Positions 1 through 9,080 are shown, numbered from the stretch's first letter. The stretch is DNA of 64,000 bases from Neomoorella stamsii (GCF_002995805.1 NZ_PVXL01000021.1:62001-126000), one strand, 5' to 3'. Numbers and translations: made by a program. Notes: generated from the letters alone by a model not told the origin.

Positions 1-1
1 C

Positions 2-376
2 AGCAGTAATCTCCGCAGCTTAATAGCAGAATTAAGAGAGCTGCAAGAGACGGGGACAATGACTGCTTTGCTGGAGTTTGGGAGAATGATCCAGGCTATA
101 AAAGATTCATTAACAGCCGGCGTGGTCACGGGGATTTTACAGCAGGCTGTTAACGCTGTGTCCATGTTGGACCAGATGCAAACGCTGCAGGGAGACAGGC
201 TCGTGACGGGTATGATCGCAGCTATGCAAGAGGCTGTACGAGAAAATAAGGATAAATCCCCGCAAGGAGTATTGAGCTTGCTGCGGCAATTGAACAATCC
301 GGAGGCCAGGAAAGGCCTGGGTATCTTTGCTTCTTTCTTGCAAAAACTACCGGCGCAATTGGGTTTTACCAATTAG
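2..376 (+). CDS. DUF1641 family protein, C-terminal part (5' end outside window)
   Basis: The frame is open from base 2 with no start needed, so the gene begins upstream; an internal ATG at 59 is unlikely to be the true start. The visible ~124 residues are mostly helical and end in the pattern NNPEARKGLGIFASFLQKL, which resembles the conserved tail of DUF1641 proteins. Such proteins are often encoded beside formate dehydrogenase or pyridine nucleotide-disulfide oxidoreductase genes; their biochemical role is not known. A terminator follows 12 bases after the stop, so this is the last gene of its transcript. Family assignment rests on the tail motif and is moderately sure. Confidence 0.65.
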   Translation, partial: SSNLRSLIAELRELQETGTMTALLEFGRMIQAIKDSLTAGVVTGILQQAVNAVSMLDQMQTLQGDRLVTGMIAAMQEAVRENKDKSPQGVLSLLRQLNNPEARKGLGIFASFLQKLPAQLGFTN

Positions 377-388
377 CTCTCGTTAACC

Positions 389-417
389 AAGCTGCCGGCC
401 GGGGCAGCTTTTTTATT
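389..417 (+). terminator. Intrinsic terminator after the DUF1641 gene
   Basis: An AAGCTGCC / GGGCAGCTT stem with a short GC loop is followed by TTTTTATTTT. It closes the transcript entering from the left. Confidence 0.85.
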
Positions 418-450
418 TTCTACAGGTAATTAGCTGGTCAAGAGAAGGGG

Positions 451-550
451 GTTAAATTATACTTAATTGTGAAAATAGGCACAAAAGCGGAGTAAAAGCG
501 AAGGAAAAAGGGAGGAATAGCGGTGCCCTATGAGTTAAGTATAATTTAAC
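451..550. repeat. 100-bp segment bounded by a perfect 16-bp inverted repeat
   Basis: GTTAAATTATACTTAA at 451-466 is exactly mirrored at 535-550. The inside holds no convincing gene. No direct duplication is seen in the flanks, so insertion as a small mobile element is possible but unproven. A Rex-box-like sequence lies just inside the left arm at 467-484. The segment lies next to the ISL3 relic. Confidence 0.6.
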
Positions 551-639
551 TAAAAAACATGGCCAAATTGATGCAAGACCTGTTCTTGAATTTCCTAGTG
601 ATGCAAAAAGATGACTTTTTAGGAGGGAGTAAGTAGGCT

Positions 640-895
640 GCCGTCTGGGCTTCGCCACTCTCCCGATCAGGCTTGGTAAAAAGATCCTTAAAGGCCAGCT
701 TAATGCGATAGGCTCTCCCGGTTTTTAAGTGGCACCGGCTAAGGTCCTCGAGGCTTGTTTTTTGTTTGCTGGTCAGGTTGGCAGGGTTCTTAAGCCATTG
801 ATAACAGGTCTTCTTTAAAAGGTCTGTCTCCCGCCTCTCCTGGCGTCGTACTTCATCAAAGGCCTGATTGACTATTTGCATGCGGTGATTTTCAG
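640..895 (-). pseudogene. ISL3-family transposase relic
   Basis: On the minus strand a stretch of about 80 codons reads like the middle of an ISL3 transposase: a VNQAFDEVRRQERRE segment, then a WLKNPANLT segment, then LKTGRAYRIKLAFKDLF. Sequence on either side no longer matches the family: there is no N-terminal zinc-binding region and no DDE context can be followed, and the downstream part appears frame-shifted. It is therefore a decayed fragment. It lies at the left edge of the accessory catabolic cluster. Family recognition is from motif memory only. Confidence 0.6.
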
Positions 896-1074
896 TTACG
901 GGTAGTATGCTGGTATTTATTTTATTGCTTAAATTTGATGGTCTTAGAAGTGTTTGGTTTGGTAGGATATGCTTGCCGCAAACTAAATTTTGAAGTTGCC
1001 CCAGCATTTTGGTAATTAAAAACTCTCACCGGCTGGTGCCTATTTTAGCAGCCAAAAATTAGCACAGGAGGACC

Positions 1075-1431
1075 TGTCCTTTAACGCCGGAAACCCGGGG
1101 CCTGATTAATAGCGAGCGGTTGCGTCGGATGAAAAAGACCGCCATCCTGGTCAATACGGCCCGGGGGCCGGTTATTGACGGGCCTGCCCTCTACCGGGCC
1201 TTAAAAGAGGTGGTTATCGCCGGTGCCGGCCTGGATGTCTTCCCGGTGGAACCGCCGCCGGCCGGTGAGCCTTTACTGGAGCTAGATAACATTGTAGTAA
1301 GCCCCCATATGGGAGCGGTGAGCGAAGACGCCATGATGCGCATGGCCACCGCTGCGGCCCGGGGTGTCATCGCCGTCCTGCAGGGGCAGCGGCCGGAACA
1401 TATAGGTAACCCGGAAATCTACCAGGAGTAA
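1075..1431 (+). pseudogene. D-isomer-specific 2-hydroxyacid dehydrogenase, N-terminally deleted relic
   Basis: The frame carries only the C-terminal third of the family: a LTPETRGLIN segment, then MKKTAILVNTARGPVID with the substrate-binding Arg, then DVFPVEPPP and the catalytic-His segment SPHMGAVSE. The first ~200 residues, including the NAD-binding GxGxxG, are missing, and sequence before 1075 has no match. The only starts are weak internal TTG/ATG codons without a ribosome binding site. It resembles the C-terminus of the intact dehydrogenase at 3592-4557, so it may be the remainder of a second, related cluster gene. Confidence 0.75.
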
Positions 1432-1860
1432 TACCAGCATCCCGCCCAGGCAGCACCGGCAGTGGTGGGGCAAGAGGCGGGCAAAGCCGGGCCCCGAGAA
1501 CACAGCCGGTGTTGCTGGGTTAAAGGGTGACTCTACCAATGGACAAATGGAAAACCAACTTATATAGTGCTGTGGCCGTACAAGTAATGGTGACGGCCAC
1601 TTTCCATATCGTTACCCTATTTTTAACCTATTTATATCGCTGAACGGGATGTTACCTTCTCTTCATTAACCTTATCTGGGTGCTCCTCGAAGTCAACGAG
1701 CTGGAGCTTCTACCAGGATGAGGTTCAGGCAGTAGGGGGCAGATGGAAAAATTATTTCTTGGCAAGAAGGAATTTTTACATCAACGTCGAATAGCTATAA
1801 TTGACAGACACATCAAATCACAAAATAATAAAGTGATCTCATAGTAAGGAGCTGACCTTT
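1432..1860. other. Gene-free leader region of the catabolic cluster
   Basis: No coding signal is seen. An 8-bp inverted repeat GTGGCCGT / ACGGCCAC (1572-1600) forms a hairpin without a T-run. The right end carries the promoter at 1801-1829 and a TAAGGAG ribosome binding site for the aldolase gene. No clear operator for the cluster's GntR regulator was recognised. Confidence 0.5.
1801..1829 (+). promoter_or_regulatory. SigA-type promoter for the catabolic cluster
   Basis: TTGACA (1801-1806), 17 bases, AATAAT (1824-1829). The next gene starts at 1861 after TAAGGAG. It is the best promoter seen upstream of the whole 1.9-13.0 kb run. Confidence 0.6.
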
Positions 1861-2646
1861 GTGCGGGAGAACAAAGTAAAAAAAGCCCTGGCCAATGGCG
1901 AAGTAGTTATTGGCACCATGATCTCCGAAGTCCGGGGACCGGGTATTATCACCATGCTGGCCACAGCCGGTTATGATTTCGTCTATATTGACATGGAGCA
2001 TTCTTCATACAGCATTGAAACTGTGGCCGACATGATAGCTGTCTCCAAAGCCTCTGACATTGTGACAATTATCAGGACACCGGGCCTGTCGCGCTTGGCC
2101 CTATCCCGGCCCCTCGATGCCGGGGCGGAGGGGCTCTTAATCCCCCAGGTAGAGAGCGAAGAAGAAGTAAAGAAGATTGTTGAGTACACTAAGTATTACC
2201 CCCTGGGCGAGCGCGGCATGGCCCTGCGGCGTGCCCATTCCAACTTTGCCACGGTAAAAACAGCCGACTATATTAAGCTGGCCAATGAACAAACTTTAAT
2301 AGTCATCCAGATTGAAAGCGAAACGGCCATCCGCGACCTGGAAAAGCTCGTAAGTGTACAAGGAGTGGATGCGGCCTTTATCGGGCCTGCCGACCTTACC
2401 CAGTCCTACGGCATACCTGGCCAGACCAATGACCCGCGGATTACCACGGCCCTCGACCGTTTTATCCGGGTTTGCAATGATCACGGCGTGGCGCCGGGTA
2501 TCCACGTCTATGACATGGAAAGTGCCAAAAGGTGGATCGACGCGGGTATGAGGCTGATAGCCTACTCCAACGATATCAGCATGATCGTTGACACGGGCAG
2601 CAGGTATACTGCCGAGTTAAAAGACTACGTCGCCTCGCGGCGCTAG
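1861..2646 (+). CDS. HpcH/HpaI-type class II pyruvate aldolase
   Basis: 261 residues, the usual length for HpcH/HpaI (4-hydroxy-2-oxoheptanedioate, 2-keto-3-deoxy-rhamnonate) aldolases. These are metal-dependent TIM barrels that cleave 2-keto-3-deoxy acids to pyruvate plus an aldehyde. Visible hallmarks are DMEHSS (44-49, base His), RTPG (72-75), the metal ligands Glu152 (IESETA) and Asp178 (GPADLT). The GTG start is fixed by TAAGGAG nine bases upstream. It is the first gene of the cluster, directly after the promoter. Substrate is not predictable; an aldolase plus a tartronate-semialdehyde-reductase-like enzyme in the same cluster suggests a C2-C3 hydroxy-aldehyde product. Confidence 0.85.
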   Translation: MRENKVKKALANGEVVIGTMISEVRGPGIITMLATAGYDFVYIDMEHSSYSIETVADMIAVSKASDIVTIIRTPGLSRLALSRPLDAGAEGLLIPQVESEEEVKKIVEYTKYYPLGERGMALRRAHSNFATVKTADYIKLANEQTLIVIQIESETAIRDLEKLVSVQGVDAAFIGPADLTQSYGIPGQTNDPRITTALDRFIRVCNDHGVAPGIHVYDMESAKRWIDAGMRLIAYSNDISMIVDTGSRYTAELKDYVASRR

Positions 2647-2673
2647 ATACGATAAATCATGGGGGTAAAAGCA

Positions 2674-3573
2674 ATGGCAAAATTTGTACCCAGGGGCATT
2701 ATCCCGGCTATGGCCACGCCCACGGACGAGTGGGGAAACATCAACGAAGGCGCGCTGCGCAAGCTGGTCAATCATTTAATTGACGGCGGGGTACACGGCC
2801 TTTTCCCGGTAGGCAGCCAGGGCGAGTTTTTCGCCCTGACATTTGAGCAAAAGAAAAAGGTAATTGAGATAGTCATCGACGAAACCCGCGGCCGCGTTCC
2901 TGTTTACGCAGGTACGGCGGCCCTGACAACGAAGGAAGCCATAGAAACCACTAAAATGGCCCGCGACCTGGGAGTTGACGCCGTATCCATCCTGACGCCC
3001 TTTTTCACCAACCTGAGCCAGAAGGAGGTTATCGGGTTTTACCTGGACATAGCCCGGGCCGTCCCAGACCTGCCGGTACTGCTCTACTCCAATCCGGCCA
3101 GGACCAAGGTGCCTATTGCGGTAGAAACCGTCAAAGAGCTGGCCGGAGTAGACAACATCGTCGGCATCAAGGACTCCAGCGGCGACATGACCCTCACGGC
3201 CGAATACATCAGGGTCACGCGGGATATGGACTTTTCTGTCCTGGCCGGCCGGGACACCCTGATCTATGCCACCCTCTGCTACGGCGGTACAGGATCCATT
3301 ACGGCCACGGCCAACGTGGAACCCCGCCTGGTGGTAGAAATTTATGAAGCCTTTATGGCCGGCGATCACCGGCGCGCCCTGGAGGCCCAGTACCGCCTGG
3401 CACCGCTGCGCCTGGCCTTTGAACTGGGCACCTTTCCCGTGGTGATCAAGGAAGCCTTAAACATGATCGGCATCGACGCGGGTAAAGCCATCCGGCCCGT
3501 TGGTCCCCTGACGGAAGAAAACCGGGCTCGCCTGCGCCGGGTGCTGCAGGATATGGGCGTAGTAAAAGCATAG
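2674..3573 (+). CDS. DapA-family aldolase/lyase (dihydrodipicolinate synthase-like)
   Basis: About 299 residues, class I TIM-barrel aldolase of the DapA/NanA/KDG-aldolase superfamily. The GSQGE loop (47-51), Tyr138 in YSNPART, and the Schiff-base lysine Lys166 in GIKDSSGD are all present. The ATG at 2674 is preferred over the in-frame ATG at 2659 because GGGGG lies 7-8 bases before it. Being inside a catabolic cluster next to a second aldolase, it is more likely a keto-sugar-acid aldolase or dehydratase than a lysine biosynthesis enzyme. Exact substrate unknown. Confidence 0.85.
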   Translation: MAKFVPRGIIPAMATPTDEWGNINEGALRKLVNHLIDGGVHGLFPVGSQGEFFALTFEQKKKVIEIVIDETRGRVPVYAGTAALTTKEAIETTKMARDLGVDAVSILTPFFTNLSQKEVIGFYLDIARAVPDLPVLLYSNPARTKVPIAVETVKELAGVDNIVGIKDSSGDMTLTAEYIRVTRDMDFSVLAGRDTLIYATLCYGGTGSITATANVEPRLVVEIYEAFMAGDHRRALEAQYRLAPLRLAFELGTFPVVIKEALNMIGIDAGKAIRPVGPLTEENRARLRRVLQDMGVVKA

Positions 3574-3591
3574 GGTGGTGCGAAAGGTCAA

Positions 3592-4557
3592 ATGAAAAAG
3601 AAAGTTTTGATCGTCCAACCGATCCACGAAAGCGGCCTGAAGGTGTTTGACGACCGGTTCGAGGTGCGGGTCGCTCCCGACCCGTCGGTAGAAACAGTTA
3701 AACGCGAGATAAAGGGTGTGGAAGGCGTTGTGGTGCGCACGGCGCCTTTCACCAGGGAAATAATTGCGGCTGCCGACAGCCTGAAAGTCATTGCCCGCCA
3801 CGGGGTGGGCGTGGATAACATTGATCTTCGGGCGGCTACGGAAAGGGGTATCCTGGTACTCAATACGCCGGATGCCAATGCCGTTTCCGTTGCGGAGCAT
3901 ACCCTTACCGCCATAGGTGCCCTGGCCAAGAGGGTGCTCCCTATGGATCGGGCCACCCGCCGGGGCGACTGGGAAGTGAGGAATGAATATAAAGCCGTGG
4001 ACCTGGACGGCAAGGTGCTGGGCCTGATAGGTATCGGCAGGATTGGGACTCTGGTGGCCAGGAAGGCTGCCGCCGCCTTTAACATGCAGGTAATCGCCTA
4101 TGACCCTTATGTGCGGCCCGAAGTGGCGGCGAAAAATGGTGTCATATTATATGAAGATTTGGACCGCATCTTCCGGGAAGCCGATGTTATATCCATTCAC
4201 ACTCCCCTCACGGCTGAGACCAGGGGCCTGGTAAATGGCGCCAGGCTGGCCATGATGAAGCCTTCGGCCTTCCTGGTGAACTTTTCCCGTGGTGGGGTAG
4301 TGGATGAGGAGGCCCTGTATCAAGCTTTAAAGAGGGGAGCCATAGCCGGTGCCGCCCTGGATGTCTTTGAGGAAGAACCTCCCTCACGAAATCATCCCTT
4401 ATTTGAGCTCGATAATGTGCTGCTTTCTCCCCATAGCGCGGCCCTGACTCAGGAATGCGTAGTCAGGATGGCCACCGGTGCGGCCCGGGGGGTAGTTGAG
4501 GTACTTACTGGCCGAGAACCACAATTTGTGGTTAACACGGAAGTTTTAAAGCAATAG
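3592..4557 (+). CDS. D-isomer-specific 2-hydroxyacid dehydrogenase
   Basis: 321 residues, like glycerate/hydroxypyruvate or phosphoglycerate dehydrogenases without an ACT domain. It has the NAD-binding GIGRIG (147-152), substrate-binding Arg233 (FSRGG), an acidic EEEPP segment near 260, and catalytic His281 (SPHSAA). GAAAGG precedes the ATG. It would interconvert a 2-keto acid and a D-2-hydroxy acid with NAD(H). It follows the aldolases and precedes the LarA homologue, so a D/L hydroxyacid is a likely intermediate. A truncated relative lies at 1075-1431. Confidence 0.88.
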   Translation: MKKKVLIVQPIHESGLKVFDDRFEVRVAPDPSVETVKREIKGVEGVVVRTAPFTREIIAAADSLKVIARHGVGVDNIDLRAATERGILVLNTPDANAVSVAEHTLTAIGALAKRVLPMDRATRRGDWEVRNEYKAVDLDGKVLGLIGIGRIGTLVARKAAAAFNMQVIAYDPYVRPEVAAKNGVILYEDLDRIFREADVISIHTPLTAETRGLVNGARLAMMKPSAFLVNFSRGGVVDEEALYQALKRGAIAGAALDVFEEEPPSRNHPLFELDNVLLSPHSAALTQECVVRMATGAARGVVEVLTGREPQFVVNTEVLKQ

Positions 4558-4601
4558 CAGTAAAAATTTACCTGCTAAGCAAAGGGCCTTAAGGGGGTTG
4601 C

Positions 4602-5939
4602 TTGCAGGACAAAATAGGACGTGGCGGGTCGACTTCAAGGGGGAATTTATTAGTGGCCAGGTATTCCGTCCCCAATGGTAAAAAAATGGTTGAATTTGAG
4701 ATACCAGATGGAGTTGATGTGACCGTAGTTGAGGCCCGGAAGCTGCCGATCCTTCCCGACACGGAACGGGCGATCAGGGAGGCTATCGCCAACCCCATTG
4801 GCTGCCGGCGCCTGCAGGCAATGGTGCGACCGGGGCAGAAGGTGGCTATAATCGTTACCGATATTACCCGGAAACTACCGGAGGATATTATCCTGTCTGT
4901 TTTAATAGAAGAATTGCTGGCTGGCGGTATCCGCCTTGATGATATCACCGTAGTGGTGGCTACCGGGACCCACAGGCCCAATACCCGCGAAGAGCTTGTT
5001 GACATGTTTGGCGAGGAAAACGTCACCCGCCTGCGCTTCGTCAACCATAACGCCTGGGATAAAGGGGGGCTGGTGCACCTCGGAAAATCCAAAAGGGGCA
5101 TACCGCTGGTAGTCAATAAATATGTGGCCGCAGCAGATTTTAAAATCTCCACGGGGGTTATCGAGACTCACCTCCTGGCCGGGTACAGCGGCGGCGTGAA
5201 AAGCGTGGCCGTCGGGGTAGCGGGGGCGGAGACTATAGCAGCGACCCACAATTACCAGGTGATGGCAGAAACACGGCTGGGGGTGATTGAGGGTAACACC
5301 TTCCGGGATTTCTTGACCGAGGCCGCTATGGCTATAGGCCTGGACTTTATCGTCAACGTAGTCCAGACCGGCAATAAAGAATTGGTCCGGGTGGTGGCTG
5401 GGCACCCGGTGGCCGCCTTCCTGGAAGGCGTCAAGACGGCGCGGGCCATGTATGAGGTGGAGATTGATCACCAGGCGGATATTGTCATTGCCGGCGTAGG
5501 TTACCCCAAAAACCGCGACCTCTACCAGGCCACCAGGGCGGCCAACACGTCTGTCTTCGGCCCCCGGCCGGTGGTGAAAAAAGGGGGGGTAATCATTATC
5601 CCGGCCAGCTGCGAAGATGGCTTCGGTCACCCCGGCTACGTGGACTGGATGGCCGCGTCCGGTAGGCTCGACGACATTATTGAACATGCCGCGAAGGAGG
5701 GTTTTGCCCCCGGGGATCAAAAAGCACTAATTTTGGCTTGGATTCTAAAACAGGCGCGGGTGGTTGTGACCGATTGTGAAATTCCTGCAGGAGAATTAAA
5801 AAAGGTATATTTAGAAGCCATGCCTACTTTGCAGGAGGCAGTGAACAGGGAAATTGCGGGTAGAACCGGTGTGAGGGTAATTATAATCCCGGATGCCCTT
5901 CTTACTTTGCCCATTTTGCGAAAACAGCAACACTTATAA
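4602..5939 (+). CDS. LarA-family nickel-dependent 2-hydroxyacid racemase
   Basis: 445 residues. All residues known for the nickel-pincer cofactor and catalysis of lactate racemase can be placed with family spacing: Arg90 (TDITRK), His124 (GTHRP), His190 and Lys200 (THLLAGYSGGVK), and His216 (ATHN). The Lys normally carries the covalent NPN cofactor. LarB, LarC and LarE cofactor genes are not in the window. The start is TTG 4602 after AAGGGGG; a GTG at 4653 with its own AAGGGGG is an equally plausible start and would give 428 residues. In context it probably epimerises the hydroxyacid handled by the preceding dehydrogenase; the substrate need not be lactate. Confidence 0.85.
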   Translation: MQDKIGRGGSTSRGNLLVARYSVPNGKKMVEFEIPDGVDVTVVEARKLPILPDTERAIREAIANPIGCRRLQAMVRPGQKVAIIVTDITRKLPEDIILSVLIEELLAGGIRLDDITVVVATGTHRPNTREELVDMFGEENVTRLRFVNHNAWDKGGLVHLGKSKRGIPLVVNKYVAAADFKISTGVIETHLLAGYSGGVKSVAVGVAGAETIAATHNYQVMAETRLGVIEGNTFRDFLTEAAMAIGLDFIVNVVQTGNKELVRVVAGHPVAAFLEGVKTARAMYEVEIDHQADIVIAGVGYPKNRDLYQATRAANTSVFGPRPVVKKGGVIIIPASCEDGFGHPGYVDWMAASGRLDDIIEHAAKEGFAPGDQKALILAWILKQARVVVTDCEIPAGELKKVYLEAMPTLQEAVNREIAGRTGVRVIIIPDALLTLPILRKQQHL

Positions 5940-5954
5940 TTTATCCAGCCGGGG

Positions 5955-6416
5955 GTGGTGGCGGTGAAGAAACATATAAGGACGACGGGCGTCTTTTTAA
6001 TCATCGTTGGCGTGGCTATAATGGTCGACTCTGTTATGGTGCTTAAACTTGGAAATTATCATAATCCGGATTCTGGCTTTTTGCCCTTTTGGTACAGTTT
6101 ACTGATGGTAATATTCAGCCTGGTGCTGGTTATCAGTAATTTGGGTGCTGATGACCGGCCGCAACCTTTTTGGGAACCCCTGCAATGGGTAAATCCCTTA
6201 ATAGCTGTCATAATTATAGGGTTATACGGCTTTATTATGGAAAAATTAGGATATTTACTTGCTACTTTTATATTTCTTCTGGTATGGGAAAAGCTTTTGG
6301 AGCATGAAAAATGGTTGAAAACATTGGTTATTTCCGTCTTCGGGACCATTTCATTATATTTAATTTTTGAGCATATGCTGGGAGTCCCGCTTCCGGCAGG
6401 CATTTTCGCTCTATAG
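5955..6416 (+). CDS. TctB-family small membrane subunit of a tripartite tricarboxylate transporter
   Basis: 153 residues with about four hydrophobic segments and an early NPDSGFLPFWYS stretch, typical for TctB (DUF1468). It partners the large TctA permease encoded immediately downstream. Several GTG codons are in frame; GTG 5964 has the better spacing to GGGGGTGG, so the protein may be three residues shorter. Function is secondary, Na+- or H+-driven carboxylate uptake. Confidence 0.82.
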   Translation: MVAVKKHIRTTGVFLIIVGVAIMVDSVMVLKLGNYHNPDSGFLPFWYSLLMVIFSLVLVISNLGADDRPQPFWEPLQWVNPLIAVIIIGLYGFIMEKLGYLLATFIFLLVWEKLLEHEKWLKTLVISVFGTISLYLIFEHMLGVPLPAGIFAL

Positions 6417-6427
6417 GGGGGCAAGTA

Positions 6428-7951
6428 ATGGGCATTTTTGAAGGTCTTTTTAACGGATTTTCCATTGCCATGCAGGGCTACAACCTTTTATTTGCCTTTT
6501 TAGGCTGCTTGCTCGGCACGGCCATCGGCGTCCTTCCCGGCCTCGGCCCGGCGGCTACAATATCACTACTCTTACCGGTAGTTTATAAAATGAGTTCACC
6601 GGCGACATCAATAATTTTTTTAGCCGGAATTTATTACGGTTCGATGTACGGCGGGTCGACGACTTCGATTCTCCTTAACTTGCCGGGTGAGGCGGCATCG
6701 GTAGTTACCGCGATAGATGGCTATAAAATGGCTTTGAAAGGTCGGGCAGGAGCGGCGTTGGGAATTGCCGCCATTGGCTCTTTTATCGCCGGCACTATCG
6801 GGGTGATTGGTTTGAGCATAGTCGCCCCTCCCCTGGCCGAATTTGCCCTGCGCTTTGGGCCCCCGGAGTACTTTGCCCTCACCCTTGTGGGGCTCTTGCT
6901 GGCGGTATTTCTTTCGGGATCGTCCATAGTAAAGGGGCTTATTGCCTTACTCATCGGCCTTTTGCTGGCGAGCGTCGGTCTTGATCCCATTACCGGTAAG
7001 GTCCGTTTTGCCGGTGGAATTATAGGCCTTCAAGGCGGTTTTGATTTTGTAACTCTTGCCATGGGGGTATTCGGCATCGGCGAGATTTTATATAGCCTGG
7101 AACAAAACATTAAAGGTGAGATTGTAACTACAAAAATCGGCAAAGTTTTTCCTACCATAAAAGATTTCATAGAAGTGAAATGGGCGATTATTCGCGGTTC
7201 GTTAATCGGCTTTTTCGTTGGCATCCTTCCCGGCGGCGGGGCCGTAATTGCTTCCTTGGCGTCCTACGCCGTGGAAAAGAGGTGCTCCAAGAAACCGGAA
7301 GAATTCGGACATGGGGCCATATGCGGCGTTGCTGGCCCGGAATCGGCGAACAATGCCGCCTCCAGTGCCTCTTTTATACCTCTCCTTACGTTGGGTATCC
7401 CCGGTAATGCCTCTATCGCCATGATTTTTGCAGCGCTGATGATCCAGGGGGTAACACCCGGACCTTTCCTTGTAAAAGAGCACGCCGATGTCTTTTGGGG
7501 AGTTATCGCTTCGATGTATATAGGCAATCTGATGTTGTTGGCCCTCAATCTACCCCTTGTGGGTCTCTGGGTTCAACTTTTGAAGGTTCCTTTTGGGATT
7601 CTGGCACCGGCGGTGGTATTGTTCACCTGTGTAGGCGTCTACAGCATTGCCAACGACACCTTCAATATATATACCTTACTGTTCTTCGGCCTCCTGGGCT
7701 ATTTTATGCGCAAACTCGATTTTGAGCCGGGTCCGTTACCTTTAGCCTTTGTACTTGCCCCCATAATTGAGAATTCTTTAAGGCAGTCTCTTTTGATGTC
7801 GGGCGGCAGTATGGCCATCTTTTTTACCCGGCCAATAGCGGCGACTTTGTTCGCTATCTTTATAGCTCTGGTGATTGCACAAGGTCTGCAATCGTTACGT
7901 CAGCGAAAAAGGTCGAAGGTTTCGCCGGAAATGAGCACCGGCGAAGTTTAA
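6428..7951 (+). CDS. tctA: TctA-family large permease subunit
   Basis: 507 residues, about 12 membrane segments. Signature GVLPGLGPAAT near residue 37 and its repeat GILPGGGAVIAS near 265 are the paired glycine/proline motifs of TctA, and YGGSTTSILLNLPGE is present. It is encoded 11 bases after tctB. Together with tctB and tctC it forms a complete TTT system for an organic acid, presumably the cluster's growth substrate. The C-terminus is hydrophilic and lysine-rich. Confidence 0.92.
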   Translation: MGIFEGLFNGFSIAMQGYNLLFAFLGCLLGTAIGVLPGLGPAATISLLLPVVYKMSSPATSIIFLAGIYYGSMYGGSTTSILLNLPGEAASVVTAIDGYKMALKGRAGAALGIAAIGSFIAGTIGVIGLSIVAPPLAEFALRFGPPEYFALTLVGLLLAVFLSGSSIVKGLIALLIGLLLASVGLDPITGKVRFAGGIIGLQGGFDFVTLAMGVFGIGEILYSLEQNIKGEIVTTKIGKVFPTIKDFIEVKWAIIRGSLIGFFVGILPGGGAVIASLASYAVEKRCSKKPEEFGHGAICGVAGPESANNAASSASFIPLLTLGIPGNASIAMIFAALMIQGVTPGPFLVKEHADVFWGVIASMYIGNLMLLALNLPLVGLWVQLLKVPFGILAPAVVLFTCVGVYSIANDTFNIYTLLFFGLLGYFMRKLDFEPGPLPLAFVLAPIIENSLRQSLLMSGGSMAIFFTRPIAATLFAIFIALVIAQGLQSLRQRKRSKVSPEMSTGEV

Positions 7952-7962
7952 TACAGCCTTCG

Positions 7963-7980
7963 TAAAGCTATCTACGGGAA
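7963..7980 (+). repeat. Left arm of the 18-bp inverted repeat around tctC
   Basis: TAAAGCTATCTACGGGAA lies between the tctA stop and the tctC ribosome binding site. Its perfect reverse complement stands at 9081-9098, just after the tctC stop. The match ends abruptly on both sides. Confidence 0.9.
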
Positions 7981-8012
7981 ATAAACTTAATGGAAAGGGG
8001 TAGAGAATTAAG

Positions 8013-9062
8013 ATGTATCGTAAGAAAGCCTGGAGAATATTGGGTCTGTTGATGGTCGCCCTGCTGGTGCTCCTTATTGCCAGCGGCTGCGGCGGTAAAT
8101 CTGCTACTCAGAACAATACCCCTTCTCAAGAGAAGAACGAAGGGGCTGCGGCAACAAGCAGTAAATATCCAGAAAAACCCATCACCATTATCGTTCCTTA
8201 TGCGGCAGGCGGTTCTACCGATGCCCTGGCCAGGGCCATTGAAAAGGTTTGGACCAAATACTGCCCGCAGCCCGTCATGATTGTTAACAAACCGGGCGCT
8301 GGCGCTGTTGTAGGTCGGGAATTTGTCAAAACTTCCAAGCCCGACGGTTACACCTTAATGATAGGCTACGGTTCAGGGGAAGACTTAATCGGTCCCCAGT
8401 TGCAAAAAGTACCCTACGATCCTCTGAAGGATTTCACGCCTATTGCAAGGATGTCGATCCACTCAACCATTATTTGTGTCCCTGGCAACTCCCAGTTTAA
8501 ATCAATGAAGGAGCTTATTGATTGGGCTAAAACTAGTAATCAGCCCGTCACCGCCAGCGTATCGACGGCTACGGGCAACGTCAATATCACCATGCGCGGG
8601 ATCGGCAAAGTTACTGGCATTAACATCGTTCCCATACCCCATCAGGGTGGCGCCCAGGCCATTACCGACCTGATCGGCGGGCATGCCATCGTGGGCGGCG
8701 GTTCCGGCAACGAAGTGGCGCCCCATATTCAGGCTGGCAGGCTGCGTCCTCTGGCTGTAGATCTACCGGAGCGCGATCCCGCCTTCCCGGATGTACCGAC
8801 TTTAAAAGAGCAAGGCATTAATTTCTACAGCTGGGGATCGGTTAAAGGCATTGCCGCTCCGGCCGGAACTCCTAAAGAAGTGGTTGATTATCTAGCCGAC
8901 GTACTGAAAAAGGTAAGCGAAGATCCCGAGTTTAAAGAGTCAATGAAGAATCTCCATCAGCCCATCCTTTATATGGGTCCCGAAGAATTTCAGAAATTCT
9001 TCAAAGAGGCCTATGACTATTTCGGCAAGCTGATTAAAGATCTGAATATAACATTACAATAA
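8013..9062 (+). CDS. tctC: TctC/Bug-family extracytoplasmic solute-binding lipoprotein
   Basis: 349 residues. A lysine/arginine start, a hydrophobic core and the lipobox IASGC place the lipidated cysteine at about residue 26, followed by a Ser/Thr/Gln linker. The mature part begins with the Bug-family motif PITIIVPYAAGGSTDALAR. It would capture the carboxylate outside the membrane for TctAB. The order B-A-C is unusual, since tctC is commonly first. The gene is enclosed by an exact 18-bp inverted repeat. RBS GAAAGGGG lies ~16 bases before the ATG, a little far. Confidence 0.92.
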   Translation: MYRKKAWRILGLLMVALLVLLIASGCGGKSATQNNTPSQEKNEGAAATSSKYPEKPITIIVPYAAGGSTDALARAIEKVWTKYCPQPVMIVNKPGAGAVVGREFVKTSKPDGYTLMIGYGSGEDLIGPQLQKVPYDPLKDFTPIARMSIHSTIICVPGNSQFKSMKELIDWAKTSNQPVTASVSTATGNVNITMRGIGKVTGINIVPIPHQGGAQAITDLIGGHAIVGGGSGNEVAPHIQAGRLRPLAVDLPERDPAFPDVPTLKEQGINFYSWGSVKGIAAPAGTPKEVVDYLADVLKKVSEDPEFKESMKNLHQPILYMGPEEFQKFFKEAYDYFGKLIKDLNITLQ

Positions 9063-9080
9063 AAGGTTGTAACCCTTCCC

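Noticed and set aside
546..1007. A 153-codon minus-strand frame as an intact gene.
   Set aside because: Only the middle part resembles ISL3 transposase; both ends are unrelated and no start signal exists. Treated as a relic.
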